In this document: one piece after another, positions 24,868 to 38,955 of the stretch
How positions within the stretch are numbered: position 1 is the stretch's first letter
Layout of the letters: the number at the start of each line of letters is the position of its first letter
From: Neonectria sp. B-13
Taxonomy: Eukaryota > Ascomycota > Sordariomycetes > Hypocreales > Nectriaceae
Reading direction: 5' to 3'
DNA length: 64,000 bases
NCBI GenBank assembly: GCA_002682825.1
Contig: NOKP01000009.1
Location: 806,001 to 870,000, forward strand
Program-made: the position numbers and the translations under genes
Notes under the pieces: model-generated
Databases searched by the model: none
The model's input: the letters and a program-made list of their open reading frames with translations, nothing else
What the model was told of the DNA's origin: nothing

Positions 24868-27800
24868 CACCGAACAACCGAGTTATTATACATTGCGGTG
24901 ATCGCTCCCTATAACCACGCATTCCATTCTTTACACACGCTACCTGATTCTGGGCATGTCCCTGCTTTGGCTGGATTGTTCAGCCATTAACGACATGAAG
25001 GAATATCGACTGCGCTATAATAGCGTAGTGTGGTTTAGCTACTTGCTTCGCCATGTTGTCAACCTTACAGAGTTCCATTCAGCCTCCATTTCGAAAAGCT
25101 CGGCCACCAGCTAGACTGATCTCTTGACTCAGCAGCTAAGCTTCTGTCTCTGCCTGACCTTAAGAATAAACCTGAGCCTGAGATAGGTCAACATCCTCCG
25201 AGGATTGAGACTTCCTTGTGATTCTTAGAGGAGTCTTGAGGCCCAAGATAGACCTTGTCTAAAAGATCATAGGTATTAGGCCTCTAAGATGATGACTTGG
25301 AATTAGTTACTAGGCCTTCAGGAAATCACAATTCCCCTGAAACGACTTTGCAGCAAAAAGAGAGTTGCCTACAGCCTCAATTTCCTACGGTCCCCTTATA
25401 AACCAGTTAATTGCTTTAAGATTGATAATAGAGTCCTATGACCATACACTCTATATAGAATATAGTAGCTAGTGCAGATGGGATACTTACTTTCAATAAT
25501 TTATCCTATTTTGACTGTGTATACCCTTTGCTACCAAATAGTAATATAGTGCAGCAAGCACACTCATCCAGCAGCATTCCTACATTAGCCTTACATAGAG
25601 AAATCAATCCTCTCAGTTAAGCATTAGAATCTACTTTACTCATGTTCGCCAGCTAGTATATGACCAACTTCAACCAAGTAGTATAAGATTCTAAGATAGT
25701 AGTACATTTGGTGAGCCTGTAGTAGACTATAGGTAGATCAGTTAAAGGCTAGTAATGAGTTTATGGTTAGTTTAGAGAATATCCCTTGAAAAGCCAAAGA
25801 AACTTACTATTCCAAAAGGCTATCTATCCAGATAGTACTCAAAATCAGAGCTAAGAACCACTCTAGCCTGCCTTATAATCCCAAAACCGAAGAATATGCA
25901 CTCATGATTGAAGTTGTACATAATGTACTATATGCCTTCCTTTCGCGGCCGATGAGATTTTCAAGGGACACCTTTACCTCATTGAGTTCAATATATGATA
26001 TCCCTATAGTAATTCTACTACTGACTTTCAATGGCTAGCATAAAACGCCTAGAATATCTTTCAAGGATACTATAAAAAGAGATACTATCTTAGTGCTAGA
26101 AGCTTCTGCACTAGTTCTAATGGCTATAGTAGTAAAGTCTACTATTATACCATTGATAGTCTATTTCTTGCCTATTTACTATCTAAAATTCACTGTAATG
26201 ACTCAAATTGGTGGTTATAGTTATATTGATAATGTTAGAGCCAGTATTACATAGCAAGATTACCTCTCAGACGTCTCCTACAGTGAAATTGAAATAGAAG
26301 CAATTAGGAAAGTTAATTACTGACTCTAGTTATGTAACTGTAATGCCTGTTTGCTTTCTTCTGAGAAGAAGATCTAGGAGCAGTCTCTCCTGAATTCTCT
26401 GGTCCCTAGAGTGCAGAAGAGGGTACCCCATAAGCCATACAAGCCATAATAGCACGGACAGGTCCTGCCAGTTCTGACCTATTCATCTAACGTTCTGATA
26501 AAGCGTTCTGTCACATCATGATGTCCAGTAAGCAACTACACACCTCATTTGAATGAATAATACAGTGAAGTGCATCCCATTCCTCGACTAGGACCCCACT
26601 GGATATGCTTGAGAATCGGATTCCAGGAGCTCGTCGAAGAACAATGCCACCTCCCTAGTGTGAAGGGACACAGACAACCAAGGTACAGCACCCCCTTTAG
26701 CCACGGCGTATACCACCACAGACATCAATTTCGATCAAAGATAGCCCTGATCCGACGCTTGTCCCATGACTGTCCTGCATTCACATTGGGCACACTGATG
26801 AATAGACTGAGGATTGTAGTTGGGTCAAGTAGCCATGCACAAAGCAGCGCGAGGCTTCATCCTGGGAGTTATGATGCCAACAGAGTCCATCTTGCACGGC
26901 CCTCTAGACGGTACTGGATGTTTCTCGCTGACGTTGGGAGCGATTCCCGATGTCGACGGTGTTGATGGCACGGAACTGGATTACAGCCACAAGTACCAGC
27001 CGCCCATACCGGTGAATGTCACATTGTCGGGTTTGAACCCTGTTGTTCAGGGGTCACTGACAGTTTACTCGCCAAGGGTATATAGGCATTGGAAGCAGGG
27101 TATCCCTGTGTCTCCAGTAATTGTCGGGGTGTATTGTCTCCTTATGCTGAGACCGAGGCCCATGGTGATGGATGCTAAGACCTCGGCGCCGATAAAACAG
27201 AACTTAATTGTAGCCATAAGTGCCGCACACGGACAGCTTGGATCGGAAAGAACTGGCTTTCTGACTCTCTAATAGGTCCAGGGGTCGGTGCAACAGAAAG
27301 GATTTAAGCGTTCATTGACGCCTATCAGTGTCCCGTATCTGCAGATAGCGTTGTAGTAAGAGTTAGGCTAATTTGTTCAGTCATGGCATGGCTCGAGTGC
27401 TAAGAGACGTTCATCAAGAAATTCGACGACGTGCTAATGTGGGACCATATACAACTGGTCTCGGCAATGAGTACCAGGTTTGCAGATGGAAAAGGGTCAA
27501 TCCAAACAGCATTCTGAATCGTTACCGGGGTGATATAATTTGCCCTACGGTCCACGCCGATAAAAACTACGAAATTCGATAACCTGAAAAACAGCCACTT
27601 CACTCATTGCTATCGCATGTATGCAGTTTCAGTTAAGAAAGCCGCTGGCACATCCACATGACGAGCTTTGAGATATTCAGCCAGATTCTTTAGGATGATG
27701 AGTTTAGTGACCGGTTGCTTATTACGATACACACCTTTTCTCATGAATCCATCTTAACTGAGCTGCTGACGCCCGCTCCTAGCAGACCATGCACTATGTA

Positions 27801-27952
27801 ATGGACAGCCTGAATATTGGTGAACTCACACCGCTCGATAAAGATGTCAGGCGCGGCTTCTTCGGCCAAAAGCCCTGAAACAAAGTTGGTGAGCATCTTG
27901 CGATTATCAAGAGACGTGAGGGTTCAAGTTCGGGTAAAATATAAAATACAAA
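24868..27952. other. Decayed, moderately AT-rich DNA
   Basis: 25,100-26,500 is degenerate sequence with many TAG codons, probably an old transposon not recognisable by eye. A plus frame at 26,820-27,272 (about 150 codons) resembles real coding sequence in texture but matches no family I know and lacks convincing ends. 27,290-27,950 shows nothing. Confidence 0.4.
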
Positions 27953-28618
27953 ATGTGTAACTTAAAGAGACACAGGGGAGGAAGGAGAGATAAAACGCTG
28001 CTGTCAGCCATGGGAAAGTATACCCCTGTGAGACCTTGGATTTCGGATTGTGATTATCACCATCACACCAGGCTGGACAAGCTGAGGACAATCCAGCCCT
28101 TCACGCTTAGCCCTTGGGAGGAACGATTGCAACCGTCTACGGAACAGGACGGAGAAAAGGCTCTCCAGGCAGCCCGTGCGGTAATGAGGACCCTTATCGC
28201 CACGAGTAGCTCGACCAGACGTGACGTGATGGGCATAGGCAGATTGATTGAACTCCCGAGATCGGTTCAGACCACCGAAAACTCCATCACCTTCTCTGCC
28301 ACGCTCAACACGAGAGGCGAGCATGATATGTTTACAGCAGCGCTCATAACAATCAGAAAGAACCGAGAACCCCCCGGAGTAGCTAGAGTGCGGAAACATA
28401 ACCGCATTCACCAGCAACAAGGCCAGGGAGAGATTTGTCGCATTTACACCGCCGCTGACAAGCTTTGGAGAAACGGCAGCAAGGTTTCGATGGCGTGGAT
28501 ACTCTCGCACGCAGATTCGGGTCTGGCACAAGCTGTAACGCAGCAGCACGTCAAAGCACCAAGCAAGAAATGCTCCCAGTTCCGATTCATTCCGGGCAGT
28601 ACTAACCACCTTCAATAA
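27953..28618 (+). pseudogene. Possible RNase H region of a LINE-type retroelement, relic
   Basis: A plus frame of about 220 codons includes a PRPWISD-like start region, then IQPFTLSPWEERLQ, and near its end SKVSMAWILSHADSGLAQA. This order recalls the inter-domain and RNase H region of fungal non-LTR (Tad/CgT1-like) polyproteins, where a W-[IV]-P-x-H motif occurs. Catalytic acidic residues are not clearly present and no RT domain is found next to it. An overlapping minus frame of similar length has no recognisable features. This is a weak call. Confidence 0.3.
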
Positions 28619-29480
28619 TGTGAGAACAGGGCAGCAGAACGTTGAGGCATTTCCAGAGGAAGTGTAAAAGAATTCCAAGAGGTTGACTCTGCGTTACACG
28701 GAGTTCACCCACGCAAGCTATACGCCCGGCGAAGAAGCCAGGTGGGCTTTGCACCTCTCTAGAGACATCATAAGTAACACCACCACTGCACACCAGGCCT
28801 AGAGGCCTCCAAGGGCATGTTTATTATCATGTGTGTTTTGTTCTTCTTCCTTTCTTCGTATTGTATAAGCTACAGTTAGAGAAACTGTTCATATGCTATA
28901 CCTTTAGGCTAGGTATTATTAACATATCCTTTTGCCTAGCGCATTTCTTAGTACTCTAGCTTCAGCATACGCATAAGGAGTCTTTCACTCTTGTAGGTAC
29001 GTTATAAACCGTTTATCACTTATCTAGTACTTAGCTGGATCCTTAGCAATCTGGTCTCAATGACCCGCAAGACTGTCACTTCCCGTCTCAAGGACCTCAT
29101 CACAGCCCCTAGGATAACAATCGCATCTTTATATATAAGAGCTACTACAAGCCCTCTATTAGATATAAATCAAGAGGTGTTGCCCCAGATCATAACCCTC
29201 ATCAAATGTAACACTTTATCATACATAACAAGATAGCCAAAGTAGCAGAGCAGCAAGAGAACCAGAACAAGCAAGCTAGAATAAGCAGGCCAGAGGGAGA
29301 TAGCAGAGGTAAAGAGTCCAGGCTATGAAAGAGGCAAAGCAGCTTAGCCCACCCTTAAGGAAACGACTTGGCCCATGCATTTAGGTTCTATTACAGTGGC
29401 GCAGTCATTTATTCAGTGGAGTCTCTATAACGCTAGACGTAAAGCAGGAGAAAACAGGACAACGATCTGCATATAGGCCA
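28619..29480. other. Transition DNA, no gene seen
   Basis: The sequence becomes progressively richer in A+T. A CAGTGGCGCAGTCAT stretch near 29,397 looks a little like a retrotransposon primer-binding region, but nothing around it supports that reading. Confidence 0.35.
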
Positions 29481-30101
29481 GTAGGATTTGAAATCATTAA
29501 TCACAATCTAATCATAACTTGTATATTCTAGTGTTAAGATTCAACTGCTAGTATGATCCTAACTCATCGAATGATTATTTACCACTATGGCATCATCAGG
29601 CCATCATGCACACAAGTCCTATGACTATGGCTAACAATGCAATAAGCAGCTATAGGGCTTTTATCTCTACATTGTTTACAATCCAGTTCAAGAGAAACCT
29701 ATCTAGGCTATATCATAACTATCCTACTTTATACTAGATTAGTAATCACTCATAGTACTTATCTAATACTATTAACTCTTAGTCTATAGTATTATATATC
29801 TATATATACTATTAGAATACTAAAGTAATTATAATTAGTCCTATAGACTAAAAGACTTAAAGATAAGGTAAAATAATTTACTTTAATATTAAACTATTAT
29901 ATTATTTAGCTTCCTTAAGTATTTATTTAAAGAAGCTTAATTCTTACTTTACTATAAAGAAATAATTATTTAGCCTAAAGGTTCCTATAGTAAGAATAAA
30001 AATAGCTTATAGGCTAAAATATTATAAATATATTATTCTATTAATTAATATTAAATTGATATTTAAATCTATATATATTTCTCCTTTTATAAGACCTATT
30101 A

Positions 30102-31140
30102 TTTAGATATAATAGTCCTTAGTAGTATATACCTAGAGAAGAGGCTAAAGATTAAATAGTATAAAAGAAAATAGAAAAAACAATAGTATAATAGGCTTAA
30201 TACCTAAGCCTAAGATAATAATAACTCAAAAAGATAAAAGTTTCTATTATAAAGTTAAAGTATAAGTTTTACTATCTTAATTAGCTAGAAAAGCTAGATT
30301 TTAGAAAAGCTAGATTTTAGAAAAGCTAGATCTTAGAAAAGCTAGATCTTAAAAAAGGCTAAAACCCCTTAGGATAAAAGCTTAGCTCTTTTGTATTCTA
30401 TTCAACCTTCTATATAATATAATAATTATACTATTAATTATATAAGATAATTACTATCTGAATCGCACTATAGCCTAATAAGCTCTTACTAAGCTATATA
30501 TATAAGCTCTTATATAATCTATATAGTAAATTAAAAAAATATCTAAGCCTTATTTCTATACTATAAATTATAGCTTAAAAATCTAGCCTAAGGCATATAA
30601 AATAGCTTATAATTAACTACTTTAGACCTAAGAAATTAGTCTAATTAGTAATCTTTAGCTATAATATCTTATTATAAAATAGAATCTAGCTTAATATAGT
30701 AATAGCTTAATAGATTATAATAGAATAGCTCTTTCTAGAGAGGCTAGCTCTAAAGCTAGAAAGGAATAATAATATTACTACTATAAAGAAAGAGTTCCTT
30801 AAGAAGCTATATAATCTATTTATACCTTATAGATTATATAGTTAATAAGTAATATTATTCTAACTAACCTATAGCTAAAAGAGTAATATATTAGAAACTA
30901 AGGGAATCTTACTATAGTTATTTCTAATATTAACTATAAAGTATAAAGGGATTTAATAGAGGGAGTTCTAAGAAGCCTAATAGTTATTCCTAGTATTAAT
31001 AGATAGAGAGAGCAAAAGTTAATAATTAGGTTTAAAATCTAAAGATCTATCCCTTTATTAAGCTTAAGTCAAAGAAATATATAATTTAGTATAATTATAG
31101 ATAAGTAGAAATAGTAGTCTAAATAGTAGTTTTAATAGTA
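30102..31140 (+). mobile_element. Family A element, copy A4
   Basis: Family A copy with both ends recognisable (TTTAGATATAATAG ... TTTTAATAGTA), heavily mutated. No flanking duplication is visible: the left flank reads AAGACCTATTA. A family B target duplication begins immediately at its right end. Confidence 0.75.
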
Positions 31141-31154
31141 ATAAATAGCTATAT

Positions 31155-32125
31155 TTATAATAATTTTAGCCTTAGTTAATATTATCTAATAGATTAAGAT
31201 AATACAGTAGATAATATATAGTAGTTAATATAGTAAAATATTATACCTAGTACTATCAATCCTAATAACTTAAATATAGTAAGCTTTCTTAGTAATATAA
31301 TTTACATTAATATTATACCTTAAGCCTATTTTTATAACCTATCTAAATCCCTCTCTTTAACCTTAATATCTAATTCATAAAAAGCTTATCCTAAACTATA
31401 GTATATATAAATAACTATCTTTTATTAAGCTAATAAGTCTAATTAACCTTCTTCTCTCTTTCTTAATATACTATAATATAGTATAATATAACTATAATGC
31501 ATTCTACTATTACCTACTATATCTTATAACCCAATAGTAAGAAACAAAGCTATAAAGTATATAAAATAGAATACTATTACTCTCTAAATAGAGAGATTAA
31601 GCCTACTAAGTATAAGTAGTAACTTTACTAAGCTAAAATCTATAACCTTAATAGCTTTAAGTCCAATTATATAGTAGTTAATACTATCTAAATAGTATAT
31701 CTAGCTATATTTAGCTATTATTTACTCTTAAACAATAAAAGTACTAAAGTTAATAATATTAGCTTTATTAAAGAGGAAAAAGAGTTTCTTAAAAAGCTTA
31801 TTAGAAGATTAGAAGCTAAATTATACTAGGATAAAGCTATTATTAATAAATTAACTAGAAACAAATATACCCTATGGTTCTAGGAGCTATTAGAGTATAT
31901 AGAGCTAGTATAGATAGCTAGCTAGTGCATTATAAAATCAGGGGGAAATAAGAACTAATAGGGGTGGGATTATATAGGGTTAAGGAAAAACTTAGAATAG
32001 AAAAGGTAGATAGGTTTAGGTTAGATATAAAGGTTAATAAAGAACTTTAAAACTAACTAGGCTTAAGATAAAGAAATCAATATGTAATATAGTAATTATT
32101 ATACATTAGGTTCCCTTATAGAGGG
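31155..32125 (+). mobile_element. Family B element, uninterrupted copy
   Basis: This 971-bp copy begins TTATAATAATTTTAGCC and ends CCCTTATAGAGGG. It is flanked by a perfect 14-bp duplication, ATAAATAGCTATAT, at 31,141-31,154 and 32,126-32,139. It contains the A3 insertion site uninterrupted at 31,393-31,405 and so serves as the empty-site reference. Towards the right a frame reading KEEKEFLKKL is still open for about 50 codons if TAG is read as CAG, but the family is unknown. Confidence 0.85.
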
Positions 32126-32725
32126 ATAAATAGCTATATATATTCTTTTATATAAGGCTTATAAGTAATAGCCTTATTATAAAATATAAACTATATAAAC
32201 TATTAATATAATAATTAAAGAATAAGCTATTTAAGGTTATAATTATTCTTTTAAGCTTTTTATTTATATAATTAAGTATTTAGCTAAATATAATAATTAA
32301 AGTAAGATTTTAAGTATAAAAGTAATTAGACTATCTTATATACTTTAGTTAATTAATTATCTTATACTATAGAATACTCTTTATTATTATACTTTATATT
32401 TCTTTCTATTAGTACTATATATATTTCTACTAACTCTTAATATTAATAAGAAAGAAGTATTAGCTTAATAAGTCTATTACTATTTCTATTATTATAATTT
32501 AATTATTATTATTATTATTATTATTACTATTACTACTATTAATAAAGATATAAAAGTAATAAATTATAGTATTAAGCTAGGTAAAAAGAGTTTAAATTTC
32601 AATTTAAGATTAAAGTCTAAAGTTTTACTTAAGCTTTTACTTTTAATTATACTCTTAGTTATAATATATATATAAGTACTTTTAGTTTACTATTAGGAAT
32701 CTATAGTATATATAAGTAAATTTAA

Positions 32726-33799
32726 CACTATTAAAACTACTATTTGAACTACTGTTTCTACTTATCCATAATTGCACTAAATTATATGTTTCCTTTGCTT
32801 AAGCTTAACAGGGGGATAGATCTTTGGATTTTGAACCTAATTATTGACTTTTGCCCCCTCTATAACAGCCACCATTAGTCCACTGACGCTAGGAACAACC
32901 ATTAGGCTTCCTAGAACTCCCTCCGCCAAATCCCTCCACGCAGCTTTATGGCCGATCAGTAGGATTCTCTTGCTTTCTAATGTATCACTCCTTCAGTTAC
33001 AGGTTGATTGTTATAGCATTGCTCATCAGCTGTATAACCCATAAGATACAGTTATCATACTTTAGACTATTGATGAACCTTTTCTCTATATTGATAGTAT
33101 TACTATTCCTTTCTAGCTTTAAAGCTAGCCCCTCTAGAAAGACCTATTCTATTGCAATCTACTAGGCTATTGCTCTATTAGGCTAGATTATATCTTATAG
33201 ATTAGACTTTTGAACTATAATTTATAGCTTAGAAATAAGGCTTAGATCCACTTGAAATAGGCTATATAGGTTATATAAGAGCCTATAAGTATAGCTTGGC
33301 AAGGGCTCACTGGGCTATAGTACAATTTAGAAGGTTATCTTATGTGATTGGTTGTATAGTCTTTGTATTGTATGGAAGGTTGGATAGAATATAAAGGGGT
33401 AACTTAGAAAGCATAGAGGCTGGGCTTTTATCCTAAGGGGTTTTAGCCTTTTCTAAGATCTAGCTTTTCTAAGGTCTAGCTTTTCCAAGATCCAGCCTTT
33501 CTAAGATCTAGCTTTTCTAAGATCTAGCTTTTCCAAGGTCTAGCTTTTCTAAGATCTAGCTTTTTTAAGATCTAGCTTTTCTAAGATCTAACTTTTCTAA
33601 GATCTAGCTTTTCCAGCTGATTAGGGCAGTAAAACTTATATCTTAACTTTATAGTAGAAACTTTTATTTCCTTAAGTTATTATTGCCTTAGGCTTAGGTA
33701 TTAAGCCTATTATACTATTGTTTTTTCTATTTTCTTTTATACTATTTAACCTTTAGTCTCTTCTCTAGGTGTATACTACTAAGGACTATTATATCTAAA
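32726..33799 (-). mobile_element. Family A element, copy A5
   Basis: Minus-oriented, 1,074-bp copy. It is flanked by a perfect 13-bp duplication, TAAGTAAATTTAA, at 32,713-32,725 and 33,800-33,812. It holds an expanded set of about ten internal 16-bp units at 33,458-33,615. Its left third (32,800-33,000) is less mutated and keeps CG dinucleotides. Confidence 0.87.
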
Positions 33800-34061
33800 T
33801 AAGTAAATTTAAATAGAACTAATAGATTCTTAATAGTTAGAATAAGCTTTCTAGATAAATAGCTATAATAGTTATTAATAAAACTATTATTATTATTATT
33901 ATTCTTAAGGTTCTTATTACTTTTATTACTTTTATTATTTATAAGTACTTATTATAATATAAGCTTAATATTATATAGAATAAGACTATTATAAGTCTTT
34001 CTTAATAACTTATAAGAATAATCTTAAAAGTAATACTTAAGATTAAGTATAATATAATTAT

Positions 34062-35132
34062 TACTATTAAAACTACTATTTAGACTACTATTTTTACTTA
34101 TTTATAATTGTACTAAATTATATATTTCCTTTGCTTAAGCTTAATAGAGGAATAGATCTTTGGATTTTAAACCTAATTATTAACTTTTCCCTCTCTATCT
34201 ACTAACACTAGGAATAACTATTAGGCTTCTTAGAACTCCTTCTACCAAATCCCTCCACGCTTTATAGCCAATGTTAAAAATGACCAGATTCTCTTACTTT
34301 CTAATATATTATTCCTTTAGTTATAGGTTGATTAGTATAGTATTACTTATTAGCTATATAACCTATAAGATATAGTTATTATACTTTAGACTATTAATAA
34401 ACCTTTTCTTTATATTAATAGTATTACTATTCCTTTCTAGCTTTAAAGCTAGTTCCTTTAGAAAGACTTATTCTATTATAATCTATTAGGCTATTACTTT
34501 ATTAGGTTGGATTCTATCTTATAATAAAATATAATAACTAAAGACTATTAACTGAACTAATTCCTTAGTCTTAAAGCATTAATTAGTTTTAATCTCTTTT
34601 ATATCTTATAGATTAAACTTTTAAACTATAATTTATAGCTTAGAAATAAGGCTTAGATTTACTTAAAATAGGCTATATAGGTTATATAAGAGCCTATAGG
34701 TATAGCTTAGTAAGAGCTTGCTAAGCTATAGTGTGATTTGGAAGGTAGTTATTATATATAATTAGTTATATAATTGTTATATTATATGAAAGGTTAAATA
34801 GAATGTAAAGAAATAACTTAGAAAGTGTAAAAGCTAGGCTTTTATCCTAAGGGATTTTAGCCTTTTCTAAGATCTAACTTTCTAAAGTCTAGCTTTTCTA
34901 AGATCTAACTTTTCTAAGATCTAGCTTTTCTAAGATCTAGCTTTTCTAGCTAATTAGAGTAGTAAAACTTATATCTTAACTTTATAATAAAAACTTTTAT
35001 CTTCTTAAGTTATTATTACTTTAAGCTTAAGTATTAAGCTTTTTATACTATTGTTTTTTCTATTTTATTTTATACTATTTAACCTTTAGCCCCTTTTCTA
35101 AGTATATACTACTAAGAACTATTATATCTAAA
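34062..35132 (-). mobile_element. Family A element, copy A6
   Basis: Minus-oriented copy of 1,071 bp. It is flanked by a perfect 12-bp duplication, TAATATAATTAT, at 34,050-34,061 and 35,133-35,144. Heavily RIP-mutated. Confidence 0.83.
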
Positions 35133-35453
35133 TAATATAATTATACTATATATATATAAGAATATAATAAATAGAATAATAAAGAAGCTAGTTTACTATA
35201 TAGTTTAGCTAACTAGCTAGCTAGTTAGGCTAGATTGAGTTAAAAAGGTAAATATTAACTATCTTACTAACTGATTATTATTAATTATCTTTATATAATA
35301 CTATCTAATAATTCTTACTTTTAATAGGTATAATAGTATAATAGAATAAGAAATAATAGGATTCTAATTATAAAAGGTTAAGTTATACCTTTAAATACTT
35401 ATAGTTAAGATAATACTAAAAGATAGAGCTAAAGTATAATATAAGTAGAAAGA

Positions 35454-36499
35454 CACTATTGAAACTACTATTTAGACCACTGTTTCTACTTATCCGCGAT
35501 TGTGCTGAATTATGTATTTCCTTTGCTTAAGCTTAACAGAGGGATAGATCTTTGGATTTTAAACCTAATTATTGACTTTTGCCCCCTTCATAGAACTCCC
35601 TCTGCCAAATCCCTCCATGCTTCATAGCCAATGTTAGAGATAACCAGATTCCCTTAGTTTCTAATGTATTACTCCTTTAGCTATAGGTTGATTAGAACAA
35701 TATTACCTATTAACTATATGATCCATAAGGCATAAATAGGGTTATATAGCTTCTTAAGGAACTCCTTCTCTATAGTAGTAATATTACTATTCCTTTCTAG
35801 CTTTAGAGCTAGCCTCTCTAGAAAGAGCTATTCTATTGTAATCCATTAGGCAGTTACTATATTAAGTTTTATTTCCTCTTATAGTAGGATATTATAGCTA
35901 AAGACTACTAATTGGACTAACTCCTTAGGTCTAAAGTAGTTGATTATAGGCTGTTTTATATGCCTTAGGCTAGACTTTTGAGCTATAATTTGCAGTATAG
36001 AAATAAGGCTTGGATGTTCTTTCAATTCGATATATAGGTCATATGAGAGCCTATGTGTATAGCTTGGCAAGGGCTCGCCGGGCTATAGTGCGATTCGGAT
36101 GGTCATCTTGTGCGATCGGTGGTGTGGTTGTTGTATTGTTTGGAAGGTCGGATGGAATACGAAGAGGTAAGTAACCTGGAAAGTGCAGAGCCTTGTAGGC
36201 TGGGCTTTTATCCTAAGGGGTTTTAGCCTTTTCTAAGGTCTAGCTTTTCTAAGATCTAGCTTTTCTAAGATCTAGCTTTTCCAAGATCTAGCTTTTCTAA
36301 GATCTAGCTTTTCCAGCTGATTGGGGCAGTAAAACTTATACCTTAACTTTATAGTAGAAACTTTTATCTCCTTGAGTTATTATTGCCTTAGGCTTAGGTA
36401 TTAAGCCTATTATACTATTGTTTTTTCTATTTTTTTTTATACTATTTAACCTTTAGCCTCTTCTCTAGGTATATACTACTAAGGACTATTATATCTAAA
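35454..36499 (-). mobile_element. Family A element, copy A7
   Basis: Minus-oriented copy of 1,046 bp. It is flanked by a perfect 12-bp duplication, TAAGTAGAAAGA, at 35,442-35,453 and 36,500-36,511. The section 36,060-36,200 retains CG-containing sequence. An open frame of 63 codons at 35,879-36,070 (minus) corresponds to the same strand that stays open in A1 and may be residual coding sequence of unknown family. Confidence 0.87.
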
Positions 36500-37029
36500 T
36501 AAGTAGAAAGAGAGCTTTTAACTTTAAATAGTATCTTATCTCTATAATATTCTAAACCCTTATAGTATTTTTACTCTAGCTATAACTAATTAATATAAGT
36601 GTAAAAATAGTATTTTACTTAAGATTCTAAAGGATTAATAGTTAGGCTTTATATATACTACTTAGAATAGTTTATTAAGAAAGATAAAAAGAAATCTTTA
36701 TAAGAGTTATTAAAAGAATTAAAAAGGAAAAGAAAAACTAAATAAATACTTAAGCTAAATAGGTAAAAGAATAAAGATAATACTATAAAGATTAATTTAA
36801 TAAACTATAAGGATTATTTATTTTACTTTATAGTTTATAAAGAGAAATTTATATAAATACTTTTAATTTATATAGATTAAATAATATTTAAAGATTAAAA
36901 ATAAATATTAGTTCTTTATAAAAAAGGCTAATAATATAAAGGTTATAATTCTAAGTACTTAAGAATAAGTAAAAGTTCTAAAAGAAAGTATATATTAGGA
37001 CTAATAGATATTAAAGTCTAAATAAGATA

Positions 37030-37395
37030 TAAATATTATAGTATTTTTACTAGTTAGTAATCTTTTTTAATAATTAGTTTAAATTAGCTAAGATTAAAAG
37101 AAAGATAAAGATTAATAAAGTCTATTTAGAAAGTAAGTAAGAATATTAGCTTTAATAATAAATTTAAGAGCTATAATTGTTTAATTTTTAACTAGATTTA
37201 AGTAATTCTATTAATCTTAAAACTCTTATTATAATAGTCTTAATAATATTATAATTATAGTTAAGTTAACTAACTTTCTTTTACCTATTAAAAAGCTAAA
37301 AGAATAAATTATATCTTTTCTTCTATTATAACTATAGTAAAGCTAGTTAAGTATCTATAGCTTTATTAACTGTTATAAAGTTACTTTTAAGCTAA
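37030..37395 (-). repeat. Inverted partner of the 175-560 repeat
   Basis: The reverse complement matches 175-560 over its length. Both copies are AT-rich, but this one is the more mutated. Confidence 0.6.
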
Positions 37396-37639
37396 ACACA
37401 TTTTGCTTTTTAAGTACTTTAGATATAGTAAGTAAGATATAGTATTATAGTAATTAACTTAAAATATATTAAAATTCCTATAGCTTAATAAAATAAGCTT
37501 GCCTTTAAGTTAACTGTAAAATCCTAATTAGGCTAATATATAACTATAAAAATCAAATGAAGTTAGTGTATAACTGCTAAGTTCTAGTTAGCTAGAGAGT
37601 TTAAGCACTATATCTCAAATAGGCTAGTATAGTAACTGT

Positions 37640-37962
37640 AAAACTCAAAAGGGTAATTTTAACTAACCCTATAGCTTTGTATATAAGGCATATCACGGGG
37701 TGTAAAGTCTTGTCTTATTTTCCATGATTGTGGGCTGTATTGTTGGAAATGCTGGAGACATAGCTTATGGGGCAATGTTGGAGGCATTGTGGCTGAATGT
37801 GGCGGGGTGCGTACGAATTGAGAGCTGGGTGCGTATCAATAGAGTCTGTCTTTAAGAAAGTGCGGCGCATTTCCATCTCTAAAATTGTAGGTTAAATGAT
37901 CAGGTTGTGGTTGGTTAAGAAGTGGAAATGCGCCGCATTTCTTTCACATATTCCTGAGTTGG
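37640..37962 (+). repeat. Nearly unmutated copy of the 985-1,312 repeat
   Basis: This copy retains abundant CG (TGGCGGGGTGCGTACG and TGCGGCGCATTTCC), unlike its partner. It contains an imperfect hairpin: GAAAGTGCGGCGCATTTCCA at 37,856-37,875 pairs with TGGAAATGCGCCGCATTTC near 37,923-37,941. It forms the right border of the second RIP block. Confidence 0.75.
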
Positions 37963-38955
37963 TAAGAGACGCTCCTCGGTTTGTTGCGCACTGTCAGCTC
38001 CACACCCAGGCTCTATCGTCAACGGCATCGCACCGTGGCTTAGAGTAGGAATCACAGAGGGTCTGTCGTTCTGGCACAATGCCGCAGTTCAATGTTCCGC
38101 ACCAGTCTCCTTGACTTACCGCTCGTGCCTTTATGTTCCTGCTCCAGGCGGTCGTACTACTCTCTCCCGACTCATTGTCTTGACAGGTTGGGCTCGACGT
38201 GCTGAAAAACGGCACTTTCCGCCGGGACCAAGCCATAGTTCAAAATTTAAATCCTGAACGGGTATCCCCTGAAATGATTCAGCTCGCGTGACCGCCTGAG
38301 CGGCAGCCGCCAACTGGGCTGAGCTTTGCTAAGCTTTAGCGTGAATAGTTTAAAATGATAGCGCCTTCTTGACTGCGCGCTAATGGATATTCCAGGGGCT
38401 CCGCTGTTAGTTGTCGTGTGACTCCGAAGTCCTCTTTCCTAAATTGGGTTAATTCTGCGGAGGTGGGCATCATCGAGGCTTGACAGAGGGTTCAGCTGGA
38501 CAGGTAATCTGTAGCGACGGCCTAATAACACCAAACCAGCTCTAGCGTCGACACGTGGGTGGTCTCGGACATGAGCCCTTCTCTCAGCTCACGTGCCATT
38601 TCTCAGTTAGCGGTCGCGAGTCTCAATCAAAATTGCAAGGATCTTCAAAGCCAAGCCGTAAATAGTTACGCGAGCAGACGAGACAACCACATAACCCTAT
38701 CAGAAGCATCTCCTCGTAGCCCGGCGCTTACTTCACCGGCAGCACTGAAAACTCATCATCGAATGGATTGCGAACAGTGACAAGCTTGGCGCCCCCTCGT
38801 AAAATTTCCACCCTCTCTCCCAGTCCCCCTTTCAATGGTTGTGGACTATATCTCTTGGCCATGTCTTGGCTTTTTTTAACCTTCGTTTCAACCTTCTTTT
38901 CTATCTTCTCAGCTTTTGGAGCTATCATCACTCTTTGTTCAACGTTATCTCCAAC
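37963..38955. other. Intergenic upstream of the bestrophin gene
   Basis: Ordinary composition. No gene is supported; short frames on both strands lack features. A CT-rich 5' leader precedes the ATG at 38,956. Confidence 0.5.

Larger units (their letters stand above)
29481..37640. other. Second AT-rich, RIP-mutated repeat block
   Basis: Same character as the left block: CG-poor, TAG/TAA-rich and composed of nested repeats. It holds A4-A7, one B copy and the inverted partner of the 175-560 repeat. 32,126-32,712, 33,813-34,049, 35,145-35,441 and 36,512-37,030 are unassigned AT-rich sequence without genes; 32,505-32,535 includes an ATT microsatellite. Confidence 0.9.
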